Shown in pieces: positions 10,879 through 21,660 of a stretch of 64,000 nt of DNA; within the stretch, counting starts at the first letter, position 1, and each line of letters opens with the position of its first letter. The translations under genes and the position numbers were made by a program. The stretch comes from Manihot esculenta (Eukaryota > Streptophyta > Magnoliopsida > Malpighiales > Euphorbiaceae), in assembly GCF_001659605.2 (NCBI RefSeq), contig NC_035174.2, positions 28,431,219 to 28,495,218 of the forward strand. Reading direction: 5' to 3'. The notes beneath the pieces are model-generated. The model was not told the DNA's origin. It did no database searches and saw only the letters and a program-made list of their open reading frames with translations.

Positions 10879-13132
10879 TGTAACGACCCCAAAATGGACC
10901 GTCACCGGCGCTAGGATTTAGGTCGGCTTAAGGCCGCCAGAACCCGTAGCAAGCCTGCAATACTCTCTGTGTACCTGTAAAACTCATACATGATACATTT
11001 TCTGTGAAAATAAAAACTCTTTGCTGAACCAAGGCTTAACCTGTGCATGCACTATCTCTGTACTCTGTACTCTGTACTCTGTACTCTGTACTCTGTACTC
11101 TGACTAGAGCTTGCTCTAGATGGGTTCCTGTTAAGCCTGGTTATAACACATATATACATATACGGATCATGTATGTAACAAAAGCTTTACAACACAATAC
11201 AACTAAGTCAAGCACAACTCTAATGATATACACAACTATAACATCTCTTTAACATTTACATGTCCACGCTATACTATTACAAGCTCTTTACTTTTACTCT
11301 TTCTGTACTCTGCTGGACTGTCCCTGTACACTGTACACTAAACCTGCAAAACTGGGGTTAAGGGAGTGGGATGAGCTCTATAGCCCAGTGAGTAGAACAG
11401 TAAAATATCTCAGTAAAACATGATCTCATGAAATGCGTCATAACACAAACAAGCCACATCAAGAGTAAACCTGTCACCACATAATCCCAGTAATCCGTGC
11501 CAGGCCGTAGACTGGGGTCCTGGACTTCCTGTACCATATATGTATATGTGTATATAACACCTGTACTTACCCTTTGCCAGTATAGACCACTTGCCTATAC
11601 CCGCCAGGCCGTAGAATGGGGTCCTGGTCTTCCTTTACCTGCCAGGCCGTAGAATGGGGTCCTGGTCTTCCTGTCTGGAACTACTGGATCATTCAGCATT
11701 TACCCACACCAACAATGAAGCTATGCAATGCAACATCTTTGTGCATTCTAATGCAATCACCCTATGGTATAAATATGATGCATGACATATGCTAAAAGCA
11801 GTTATTGTCTGAATTAAATCAAGTAATCAGTTTAGTTCCACTCACCTCTGGCTCTGGACTGACTTTGCAGGTTCTGTACACTCTGGAGCAGTACTCACTG
11901 CTGCTCTCTCTGGTTCCTCTGGTCTGTACAGATACAGATAAATGCAAATGAGGGACCAAACTAGCTTCTGACTACCTCTATTACACTCCCCCAGAAACCC
12001 TTTCAACTCACTCAACTATCCATGCAAAACATGCAAAAGAAAGCTGGACAGAACACTTTCGGCGGCAGGTTCGGCGGCCGAAAGTCCTCTCCAGAGACGA
12101 AACTCAAGCACCTTCGGCGGCCGAATCTCAAGCTTCGGCGGCTGAACCCTTTCGGGGGCAAGTTTCGGGGGCCAAAAGGCATTCCAGAGACGAAAGTCTC
12201 TAACTTTCGGCGGCACCTTCGGCGGCCGAATCCCCCAAACAGAGCCGAACATTCAAAACTCGCGGGGGCAAGCTGTGGCAGCCTAAGCCACCATGCAAGA
12301 GGTTCGGCGGCCGAATGAACCTTCGGCTGCCGAACCTGAGTTCATCCAGAACTCAGCCCCGACGGCAAACAAGCTCCTCCATCCCTTCAATCTCTCAAAC
12401 CATGCACACTCAACTCCTTAACACACATATACTCATGTATATGTACAAAGGGGTCCAAAACTACCGAAAAACCCCAACAAACACAGCAAAAATAACACAT
12501 AATCATGCTTACAAGCTAAACCATCAAAAAACACCCTTTGTCACCTAAGCATGCATCTCTACCCAAACCTTCATAAAAACTTCTGTAAACCAGTAAAACA
12601 TGTTCAAGATCTTCACTTACCTCCTGTATACAAGAAGATGAACGATCTGAAACAAGAAACTGGATCAACTCTCTTCAAACTCATAAACTCTCAAACCTAA
12701 GCTTTTTGCTCAATGTTCGGCTTCCGAAGCTCAGATTTGGCCCCCGAATGTTGCATGGTTTTGCATGCGATTCGGCAGCCGAAGCTGAGTTGACTGGCCA
12801 ACAATTGAGCATTCCTTAGTCAGCATTTGGGACAGGTGTTGGCTCCAAACCCTGTCCAGAAGCTTGGCCACGTCTCCTATGTTTTACAGCTCCTGCAAAA
12901 GTGTGTGTGTTGTTGGTTTTCACAAGGTGGTGAATTTCGGCGGCCGAACTTACCTTCGGCGGCCGAACTTGGCTCATCAGCCTTGGGTCATTGCAACTCA
13001 ACACCTAGTTCAATCAGTAAAACACATATCACACATAGTAAAACATAAATCCTACCCTCCTCTAGAAGTCCGACACCCCGGATTCCACCGGATGACAGGA
13101 ATTCCGAGGCCGGATTCTAGCCGGGTATTACA
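10879..13132 (-). mobile_element. Solo LTR, same subfamily, opposite orientation, TSD TCCAG
   Basis: A 2254-bp LTR on the minus strand (TGTAATACCCGGC at 13132, GTCGTTACA at 10879), flanked by TCCAG at 10874-10878 and 13133-13137. It lies in the interior of the 4227-16303 element and splits its Gag region. It is closely similar to the solo LTR at 6094-8359 but inverted in the window. The two therefore form an inverted repeat of about 2.25 kb with a 2.5-kb spacer. It has the same hairpin triplet (about 11500-11670) and CTCTGTA heptamer run (about 11056-11101). Confidence 0.95.
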
Positions 13133-13137
13133 TCCAG

Positions 13138-13748
13138 GGTCTCTTAATGTTTCCCCACTGCCAACTATACCTGACTGTACTCTTGGCAGAACGGGAGGAA
13201 AGGTCTCCGTACCTTCCCACTCAGACGTATCTGACTCCACAGATCGACTAGCACCTTGCATCTTCAGCTCTTCTGAAAACACAACAAGCGCACCGGTACA
13301 CATAAGCATCACATCACATAGCATGGCATCATAACATATAGCATGCATCATATCATATGGTCCATGTGACAAACACATGACCCCTCATGCAACATATATC
13401 ATGGATGAACCTGTCACCTATAGCCTACAACATAGCAGAACATGCCTTGACCAACTGTGCCAAAGGCCATACTTGGTCTCTCAGCTCATCTCATATCAGT
13501 ACATATCATGCCATCTCGCAGCTAAGGGACTATTAACATCCATAATACAAACATAAATGCACATGCACCACACATGGCATTACACATCATCAAGCAAGAC
13601 GGGACTCCTCATCCGATCCTAGTGGACATGATCTTGATCTTTCTTAATGTGCTTGCCCTCCTATAATATCTAGCACAACCTCCTTCCGATGTGAGATCCC
13701 TTGATCCCTGCGCGTTCCGCTCAACACACCGTACTCTTGAGGCCCTAT
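13138..13748 (-). pseudogene. Leader and 5' Gag remnant of the same element
   Basis: Between the nested solo LTR and the primer site. The minus strand shows the leader seen in the intact copies: the ATCATGTCCACTAGGAT block and alternating ATG/CAT-rich sequence before gag. A short degraded Gag piece follows. Nothing here is open. Confidence 0.6.
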
Positions 13749-13760
13749 GCTCTGATACCA
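13749..13760 (-). promoter_or_regulatory. Primer binding site (tRNA-iMet)
   Basis: On the minus strand TGGTATCAGAGC follows the end of the 5' LTR after a 2-base spacer. It is complementary to the 3' end of plant initiator tRNA-Met, the usual primer of plant Ty3/gypsy chromoviruses, and it fixes the minus orientation of the element. Confidence 0.9.
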
Positions 13761-13762
13761 AC

Positions 13763-16303
13763 TGTAACAACCCGCATCTCCGGACCGCCATCGACGCTAG
13801 GATCCAGATCGGCTTAAGGCCGCCGGGACCCGTAGCAAGCCACTAGACATGCCAAACCTCTGGTATAATCCCATACATGATCAAACTTTTCTTGAAAATT
13901 TAAGCTTGTGTTTCAGAAAAACCTTTAAACTTGCTTTCCTTACCTCAGCTTGACCTATGCATGAAAACATAGAACCTCATACCAGATGGGTCATCAAGCT
14001 TGCTTTAAAACCATGTCCGCTTTGGGTCAAGGGATTGAAACCCTTTCTTCCCTCACGGGCCATTCAAATCTCATAACATTAAAACATTTCACATCATGAA
14101 AACTAGATCATGTAAACCAAGGGATCAACCAACTCTAGGGTCAAGCACAACTCTAAACAGCACATGACATACTATACTTCTCACCCTCTAGCTTTTCATA
14201 CATTAGCATATCGTATCCTTTATATACATCATGTCCACTACTATACTACTCAAGTATACAAGCATACAGACATAACATCTCTTTATATCCCGCTACTTAC
14301 CATATACATGCTTCTTCCTATACATACACTAACTATACTATTACATCAAAACACGGCAACCCATGTTTCACTCTTCTTTCCCCATAACTTACTCTGACTT
14401 ACTCTGGCTTAACTTAGCTCTGGCCCTGCAAAACTGGGGTTAAGGGAATGGAATGAGCTACTAGAGCCCAGTGAGTAGAAATCATAAAACAGTTCATTCA
14501 TTCATTTCATGCTTTCATGATATGTGTCACAGCACAAACATTTCACATCTCGGATTAGACATGACCTCAAAACTCCCTCTGTCGGCGCCCGATTCCCGAA
14601 GGAACTCACACAGGACTTTCACTGCCATGACAGATCGTGGGCTATTGATGTCACCTTGGTCCAATCCCCACTGACAATAATTAATGCAATGCAACATATT
14701 CGTATCTCTAATGTGAAACAACCTAGTATCACATGGCATTCATGATGCATGTATTATGCTCATACAATCATTACCTTTAAACATTAATTTAAAACATGCA
14801 TAGTTAGTTCTACTCACCTCTGGCAGACGCTGGACTGACTCTGCAACTGCTAATACTGATGGCCTCCTCGATCCCTCGGGTCCGATCCTACACAGGTGGA
14901 CTCGAATGAGGTGCCAAACACACTCTAACAACTCATAAGCAACTGCCCAAAAACCCCCTAGAACATCACATAAACATGCATAGAAAACAACCTTGAAAAG
15001 GCTGGACAGGGCACTTTCGGCGGCACCTTCGGCGGCCGAACCCTTCCTCCAGAGACGAAACTAGGGCACTTTCGGCGGCACCTTCGGCGGCCGAAAGTCC
15101 CACTCCAGAGACGAAAGTCAGGCACTTTCGGCTGCCGAATCCTTCCTTCGGCGGCCAAAAGTCTGCTTTCAAGCCAAAACTCAACTTTCGGGGGCAAGGT
15201 TAGGCGGTCAAACCATGCATCCAAAGACAGGTTCGGCGGCCAAAGCCACTTTCGGCGGCCGAACCTGAGTTCTTCCCAGAAGGGCAGAACTCAGCTTCTC
15301 ATGCATTCAAGCCTCCCAAACCTTCCAAACACCCCAAAACAAGCACCCAACCTTACCAAAACATACATAAGCCCTTAACCATGCACAAAGGAGCTTAATA
15401 GCTTGATTAAACTCCAAAACACACATCAAAACATACCTAGATAGCTTATGACCCACATAGGCCAAAACCATCAAAACAACCCATAATCTCACTTGCTCTT
15501 CCCCACTCATGCATACACTCTCCCTCATGCATAACCTAGCCTAAACATTCAACATAACATCATATAAACATACATGAGCATCACATAACATACATTGGGC
15601 ATAAAACCCACATAAACCTAAACATGCATGTCTACCCATTAAAACTCCATTACAACACAAGGAAAGCAAGGATCTACACTTACCTCTTGAAGATCGAGGG
15701 TTGGTGCGACCCAAAGCTTGAGGGGTGGAGAACCCAAACTCTTAAAGTCTTCAAGCTCTCCAAACCTTGATCCAAGCTTGAAAACTCTTCAAAACAACCA
15801 TGGAACTCATGAAAACATGAAGGAGATGAAGAAAAACGTGAAAACGGCCAAGGGAGGATAAAAACTCACCTGAGCTCGAGAATGGGGAGAAAACTCACCC
15901 ATTTCCGATCTGAGGGCCCTTTTATAGGTGGCCTGGTCCGAGACCTTCGGCAGCCTAACGTGCCCCCTAAACTCATGCATGTTCGGCGGCCGAACTTGAC
16001 TTTCGGTGGCCGAACCTTGGCTCGTTCAAACAAGACTTTCGGAGGCCAAAGGCGCTCCCGAAACCTTTCCATGTTCGGCGGCCGAACTTCACTTTCGGCG
16101 GCCGAACCTGGCAAATGCCTCCTTGGTCTTTTCTTTTCAAAACTCAATTCTTTTTCATTTAAAACCATAAAATCATGTGAAAACATTTTAGAAAACACAT
16201 TTTACCCCTCTAGAAGACTCTGGCATCTTCAGAATTCCAGATTCCAACGGAGATTCCGCCGGACGGCAGGGATTCCGATGCCGGAATCTAGCCGGGTATT
16301 ACA
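13763..16303 (-). repeat. 5' LTR of the 4227-16303 element
   Basis: A 2541-bp LTR, intact and uninterrupted. On the minus strand it starts TGTAATACCCGGC at 16303 and ends TTGTTACA at 13763. A TATA box (CCTATAAAAGGG) lies at about 15918-15929. A cluster of TTCGGCCGCCGAA palindromes (about 15943-16112) lies upstream of it and a second cluster (about 15016-15265) downstream. A donor-like ATCTTCAAGAG^GTAAGT has its GT at 15683-15682. It provides the uninterrupted reference that shows exactly where the solo LTR entered the sister LTR. Confidence 0.93.
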
Positions 16304-16308
16304 ATGAA

Positions 16309-16833
16309 AGCTGGAGGTCTGTCACAGAGTTTGAGGCGAAAATTCTATAATTTTCAGAATCAATTTTATATTTTAATTATTTTTTAAATATTTTTATAAT
16401 TTTATATATTAAAATTTTTGTATTATAAATAACATTTTCTTAATTATTTGATATACTTTTCAATTTTTCAAGAATTTCAATAAGATTTTTTTGCTATTTA
16501 GTCTCTCATTTCTATTATTTTGTTTTCATAAAATATTATTGATTAAAACTGTTAATGAAATCTAATATGCTTTATATCACTTATGGACCTGATTTCTGAA
16601 TTAATGTTATTATATTTAATTTTTTTTCCTAAATTTTCAAGACTTGTAATCCAATTTATATATATAATGAAACTTATTCCTTCGGTTAGAAAAATGATTT
16701 TAAGCCGTTACCATCCTTGGTGTAAAGGGGTTATATTATTATTTTTTAAAAAGCTTGTATGTTTATTTTATGTGATGAAGCGTGCTAATGGACAAGATAA
16801 CCTAACTGGTAATTTCAATAGTATTATTTATTG

Positions 16834-16881
<48 letters not shown>

Positions 16882-17400
16882 TCTTCTTTGTCTTTTCTTT
16901 TCTTCACCTTCTTCTTTGTTTTATTTTTTATTTTTTAATTTTATTTTATCGTTTACTGCAAAAGCAAAAATGGGAGTTGTGTTCTTTTGTGTTACTTTTT
17001 ATCTTCTTTTTGGTCTTTTCTGTTTTCCTGTATATTATAAGGAAGCTTTGCGTTGGTGAAAGTTCCATTTGGATTTTTTAAGTTTACTTTAATAATTAAA
17101 ATAATATTTTTTTTTCTATACAAAGCTCTGTATTCTATAAATTTTAAAAATAATTTATACCTTCTGTTTAAATTTGATAATTTAATGTCTTATTTTACTT
17201 TTAAGGTATATCAAGTGAATAAAATTTTTCATTCGAATATGTCTATTTATTTATTTTAAAATATTTAATTTTATATTAATAAATAAAAAATATTATTTTT
17301 TATAACACATCATTATATTTAATTATTGTGCTTATCAAATAATGTGGTCGAAATTAAAGTGAAAAATAATTGATCAATTTATAAAAGAGAAAAGGTGAAG
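16309..17400. other. AT-rich intergenic DNA with a TA repeat
   Basis: Very AT-rich and T-rich sequence. A TA dinucleotide run lies at about 16837-16873. An apparent 158-codon frame at 16583-17059 runs through the TA repeat and poly-T, encodes only low-complexity hydrophobic sequence, and is not supported as a gene. Confidence 0.65.
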
Positions 17401-17872
17401 TAGTTAGCGTTTATGAGCAGTCATTTTAATACTCAAATCAGTAATTTATCACAAAGGGCAATTATAAGCAAATAGTTTGAGCTTAGAATGAATATGTAAG
17501 AATGCGTATCTTGAACTCTGTGTATGTTTTGCTTTTATACTATAAGAAGTTAGAGTTAGTTGGCGAATCTCTTGGAAATCTAACTGTATCGATCAGTGGA
17601 TAAGAGATCTCACGATTATAGACGCAATGAAGATTTGTTGGATTATATCCTCTAATAGTAATTTTGTACCATGAAGGACTCAATCGGCTCAGGAGAGGGT
17701 AAGTCTTCTATTGTTCTGAATATATACTATTATGATGTCCAGATCTTCTTTTTTATAGGTGAGACTTTTGTGACCGCGTGTCATGGTTCATTAAAGTATT
17801 GTCATGTAGCTCTATTATACGGTGACAGCTCATGACATATTTTAGGCGAATATTATGTCGTATCATAGGTCC
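17400..17872 (-). repeat. Probable LTR remnant of the left Tat-lineage element
   Basis: On the minus strand a polypurine tract (GATGGGGGGACC, about 17868-17879) is followed by sequence containing CCTATAAAAAAG at about 17749-17760, a plausible LTR TATA box. It lies where a 3' LTR should be, beyond the antisense gene. The outer end and a target duplication are not recognisable, and there is no second LTR in the window for comparison. Confidence 0.35.
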
Positions 17873-18193
17873 CCCCATCAGTCTTCAACTCTTCAGATTT
17901 GAAGATTACAGTTATTTTCACAGTCTTGAACATGTGGCATGCACAAATTGGCTCTCCATACCCATGTCTCTTCGCCTGTTCTGATCATGAATGCTAACTG
18001 CATTGCTTCTCGAGTTGCATTTAAACCAGTCGTCGAAACAAACAATATAAAATCTTTCTTTCTCCTATGATTACTACTTTTGCTCACAATTGCTTTCTTC
18101 TGCTTACAAAAGACTCAACCACTTAGTCATCTTTGTTTCTTTTACTCTCTAAAAGGTAACTCCTACTTCTGCTCCTTTTCCCCATGTCACAAG

Positions 18194-18669
18194 ATGAATA
18201 GGACTTCTTCTTTTTATTCTTCTTCTTCGTCATCTTCTTCTGATGGAGGTCCCACCTTGAGCTCTTCCTCTGGCAGCCCCATCTGTGCTCCAGCTCCCAT
18301 CATTCCGTTGAGGGCGGTCCATGGTAATGACAACCTTCTAGTGAATGACACCCCGTCTGTGCTGACTAAGAAGGATGTAGACCGATTGCACGATAGTTAC
18401 CAGATCTCTCAAGACATTTTCTGGGTTTATGCTCCACACCCGAACGTTCGTGTGGACGATCAGAACCCTACTGAGGATACAATCATGGTCTACGAAGAAT
18501 AGCTAAAATTGGGTCTTTGGTTCTCAGTGGAACCATTCTTTGTTGAAGTTCTCCGATTTTACAAGTTGTTAGTCGCTCAACTGCACCCTAATAGCTTAAG
18601 GATTTTGGTGGCGTTCTGGTTCATCTGCTTCAACAACAATATTAAGCCGAGCGTTACACTCTTCTCCTA
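18194..18669 (+). pseudogene. Antisense gene of Tat element, gypsy-type transposon domain, broken
   Basis: The frame starts at ATG 18194 with a Ser-rich leader. It runs through VLTKKDVDRLHDSYQIS and, after an in-frame TAG at 18500, continues LGLWFSVEPFFVEVLRFY and FWFICFNNNIKPSV to a TAA near 18667. This resembles the plant putative gypsy-type transposon domain (Transposase_28, PF04195 type) found in antisense ORFs of Tat-lineage elements. It is antisense to the integrase remnant at 20780-21660, as in Grande-type elements. Stops at conserved positions make it a pseudogene. Confidence 0.6.
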
Positions 18670-19135
18670 ACTGTACCAGCTGGGTACATGAATGAACGAA
18701 GAGTTCTGGTTATTCAGTAGGAAAAAGCTCCATACTCTTTTTAACCAGATATCCTCCTCCTTGAAGTGCTAGAAAAATAAGTTTTCATCCTCTGCCACAG
18801 GGTATCGAGGGGGGGTTTGGGCATCTCTGTACGAACTGGAACATATCCGTAGAGCTTAAAAAGGATGGGTCCCACTGCGGAGGGACGAGGAAGAGGCTTT
18901 GGACTTCCTCCAGAGGAGGGCCTTAACTCAGAGGGTAGACATTAACATGGCAGTGAGGAATGTCATCTTGTCCTGGCAAAGTCAATACCAAGCATAATAG
19001 GCTCGGACTCCTCAACCGTCACGTCTTCAACACCCTTGGAAAATCGTACCTTATACTATAGAGCAGAGTATTTTTCTTTCCAAAATTGGTTATCCTTTAA
19101 ACTATCTTACTTACTCACTTTTTTCTTTGTGTAGG

Positions 19136-20130
19136 TATGACCGGTAAAGGAAAGAATAAATTTGCTAAAGCGGCACATACTACTCGTAAAGGTAAGGCCG
19201 CTTGCTAGAACAACTCACCCACCTTCGAAATGGATATGACGGGCAAAAGAAACTGTCATGCTTCCTCCTTCCCTTCCTCTGTTTTCTGCAATTTTTAGGC
19301 CTTCAAATACTCCAATTGAGTCTTCTGCTAGGGGCACACCTCCACCTCCCAGACTCCCCGCTTCTCAAACTTATGAAGAGGCAAGCATTGGAGCTCTATG
19401 ACCATGGGGCATTCAACACTTGGCATTAGCGCTAACATGGGCCAACTCGCTTCTCGAGGAACCCCTGTTGTCTGTCCTTATCGCCAAGAATGCTCTGAGG
19501 CCTGGGGACCGCCATTGGCTGAATGCGATGGAGATGCATGACTTATATGACAACATTATCCATTCTACGATTCAGGGTACCTTGTGCGTGTACCTAGCCA
19601 AGGAGCGAAATAAGACTCTAAGGAGAGAGTATGGAGCACAGGAGACAGACAAAAACCTCCTACAAGAGGAGTGCTCGTGGCTAAAGGCTCAGGTCATGGA
19701 AGTAGAACATACGATGAAGGAGACCCTAGAGTCTGTCAAGCTGACCTGAATGAGGCCAATACTACAAAAGTCATTATTGAGGTTCGAGTCAAGACTGTCG
19801 AGGATCAAGTGGCCGATCTTCAGTGGCAAGTCCAGAAGCTGCAGTCTCGGACTAAGGAGAATCGGGCCGCCACAAACAGGGTGGCTGAATTAGAAGTTGA
19901 GCTTCAAGAGACAGTGGCTGGGGCAGGGAGATGTTTGTCCAAGGTCAAGATTTCATAAAGAAAGAGCTTATCAAGCGATTTTCTGCGGAAGACTTTTCTT
20001 AGATTGATGACATCTTCCCAGAGGAGGAGGAAGATGAAGAGGAGGAGGGGCTAACTAAAGACAATCCCACCGACCGAATCTCTACTGAAAATATAATAGA
20101 TATAGAAACTTGAGAGGAGGAAACTGAAGA
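19136..20130 (+). pseudogene. Coiled-coil tail of the same antisense gene, broken
   Basis: After an acceptor-like TGTGTAG near 19130-19136 a Lys/Arg-rich start (MTGKGKNKFAK) is followed by frames at 19420-19749 and 19671-19958. Both are rich in Leu, Glu, Lys and Gln with heptad-like spacing (LRREYGAQETDKNLLQEE, VAELEVELQET), then an acidic tail (EEEEDEEEEG) near 20020-20050. The frame changes at least once near 19700 and stops several times. The order of transposon domain, basic linker, coiled coil and acidic tail matches the gene at 38034-40882. Confidence 0.5.
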
Positions 20131-20319
20131 TGTCCCTCCTCCTATGTAATTTTCTTTTTATGTTAATGAAAAAAAAATATTTCTTTTACCGTCTTATCTT
20201 TATTTTTGCCAAGTATTTTAGGATCAGTACTCGACCCAATCATAAAATAACCAATACTCTCATCCAATTATTTCGCACATTGATCGCCAAACTGATAAAT
20301 AAATCTTAAATAACTTGAA

Positions 20320-20705
20320 AAATTTCATTAACAGGACTAATGCTTGGTCGAAAGTGGTTACCCACTTTTGACATAGAAAATGCCTTAAATAAAATTATTA
20401 ACGGGACTAACACTTGGTCAAGTGCCTGGTGGTTATCCAACTCGTGGCTTTGGCGAAAAATACATTGGAAAATTTGTTAGTGGGATTAGCACCCAATCAT
20501 GAGCCTTGCAGTTACCCGCCTTGTGGCTTTAGCATAAAATGACTTTAAAAATTTATTAGCAAGACTAACACTCGGTCATGAGTCTGACGGTTATCTACCT
20601 TGTGGCTTTGGCATAAAATGCTTTAGAAGAATTGTTAACGGGACTAACACTCAGTCATGAGCCTAGCGGTTACCTGCCTTGTAGCTTATCCCTGAAAAAT
20701 GCTTA
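20320..20705. repeat. Tandem repeat, about 79 bp x 5
   Basis: Units carry the conserved core GGGACTAACACTYGGTCATGAG and a CTTGTGGCTTTGGCATAAAAT block. Core positions are about 20333, 20403, 20482, 20561 and 20640, giving spacings of 70, 79, 79 and 79. It lies between integrase and the antisense gene of the left Tat element. Plant Tat elements are known to carry such untranslated-region tandem repeats. Confidence 0.8.
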
Positions 20706-20779
20706 ATCGTCGATTCTTGCTAATTTTGGCAAACCATCGTTCCTCATAACTAAATAAAATAACACAACACACGAAAAAA

Positions 20780-21660
20780 ATACCTTGTTAATGTTATTGA
20801 TAAAACTTGTGTAAATTATAGATATTCCAAAATTGAGGAATGATCCGGCTATCTAATTTAACCAACTTATAAGCCCCAGGGCGAATAACTTTTGAGACCC
20901 TAAATGGTCTTTTTCAATTTTTACACAATTTACCAGACCCGGAATTACTGCCATTATTTTAAAAAATAAGTCTCCTACATTAAAGACTCAGGGTTTAACC
21001 CTGCTGTTGAACATCTAAGATATTTTGCGTCTGTAGACAGCCATTCTTATCGCAGCTTGGTCTTGTAAAAACTCAGCTTGGTCAAGGTTGAATTGCATCC
21101 CTTCGGAGTCCCCTGAGGACTCGGGGTGCTGAGTCCTAAAATTACTTACTTGGTCCTATACGGGAATTATTACTTTGGGGTTTCCACTGTGAGAATGGGG
21201 TTTCCCCTATGACTACTCATGGAGTTGTTCTGTATGCCTAAAGGATGTGAGGTAACTCCTTGGACTAGTTTTCTTTGGCTTTATCGAGCCTTTTCTTCAA
21301 ACCTTGAAAGATTTTTCTGTTTATGACCTCAGTCATGTCGTTGGTCTGAGGATGGTATGCTGAGCTGAATCATAGGTCAACATCTTATTTTCTGCAAAAG
21401 TCCTTAAATTTGAAACTCGCAAACTAGGCTCTATTGTCGGTGATAAGTACCATAGAGATTCCAAAATGGGTGAACATGTTTTTACTAACGAAAGTGATGG
21501 CCTGCTGCGTGATGATGGATTGGACTGCTTCTGCCTTAGCTCACTTGTTGAAATGGTCAACTGCTACAATCACGAACTTCCTTGACCTAGCTGCTTTTAG
21601 GGATGGGCCAAGAATGTCTAGCTCCCATTGAAAAAAAGGCCAGGGCTTCCGATTGTTGCT
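20780..21660 (-). pseudogene. Tat-lineage integrase fragment, decayed
   Basis: Read on the minus strand from about 21660: PWPFFQWELDILGPS and KFVIVAVDHFNK, then an in-frame stop where Trp is expected, then VLITDN (second catalytic Asp), PQTND-MTEVINR (catalytic Glu) and IFQGLKKRLDKAKEN. A C-terminal RPGAYKL follows, with many stops and indels. The order of D, D and E motifs is preserved, so this is integrase. The part upstream of the core is absent where the next element begins. Confidence 0.72.

Larger units (their letters stand above)
4227..16303 (-). mobile_element. Non-autonomous Tekay-like Ty3/gypsy element, nested-into, TSD ATGAA
   Basis: A complete insertion in minus orientation, flanked by the 5-bp duplication ATGAA at 4222-4226 and 16304-16308. 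The 5' LTR is 13763-16303 (2541 bp). The 3' LTR is 4227-9038, also 2541 bp once the nested solo LTR and one TSD copy are removed. The LTRs begin TGTAATACCCGGCTAG and end GTTACA. The primer site is next to the right LTR and the polypurine tract next to the left one, which fixes the direction. Without nested DNA the interior is only about 2.46 kb. It holds Gag zinc-knuckle, protease and 5' RT remnants, then jumps to an integrase/chromodomain tail, so most of RT, RNase H and integrase is gone. LTR mismatches are few (about 15 seen by eye), implying recent movement despite the dead interior. Confidence 0.92.

Noticed and set aside
11043..11252. Plus-strand frame beginning with repeated LYSVLCT units.
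   Set aside because: Translation of the CTCTGTA heptamer repeat in the solo LTR, not a protein gene.
6094..13132. The two 2.25-kb LTRs as the ends of one element.
   Set aside because: They are in opposite orientation and each has its own 5-bp target duplication, so they are separate solo LTRs.
16583..17059. 158-codon plus-strand frame.
   Set aside because: It runs through a TA microsatellite and poly-T DNA, encodes low-complexity Ile/Tyr/Phe sequence, and has no domain.
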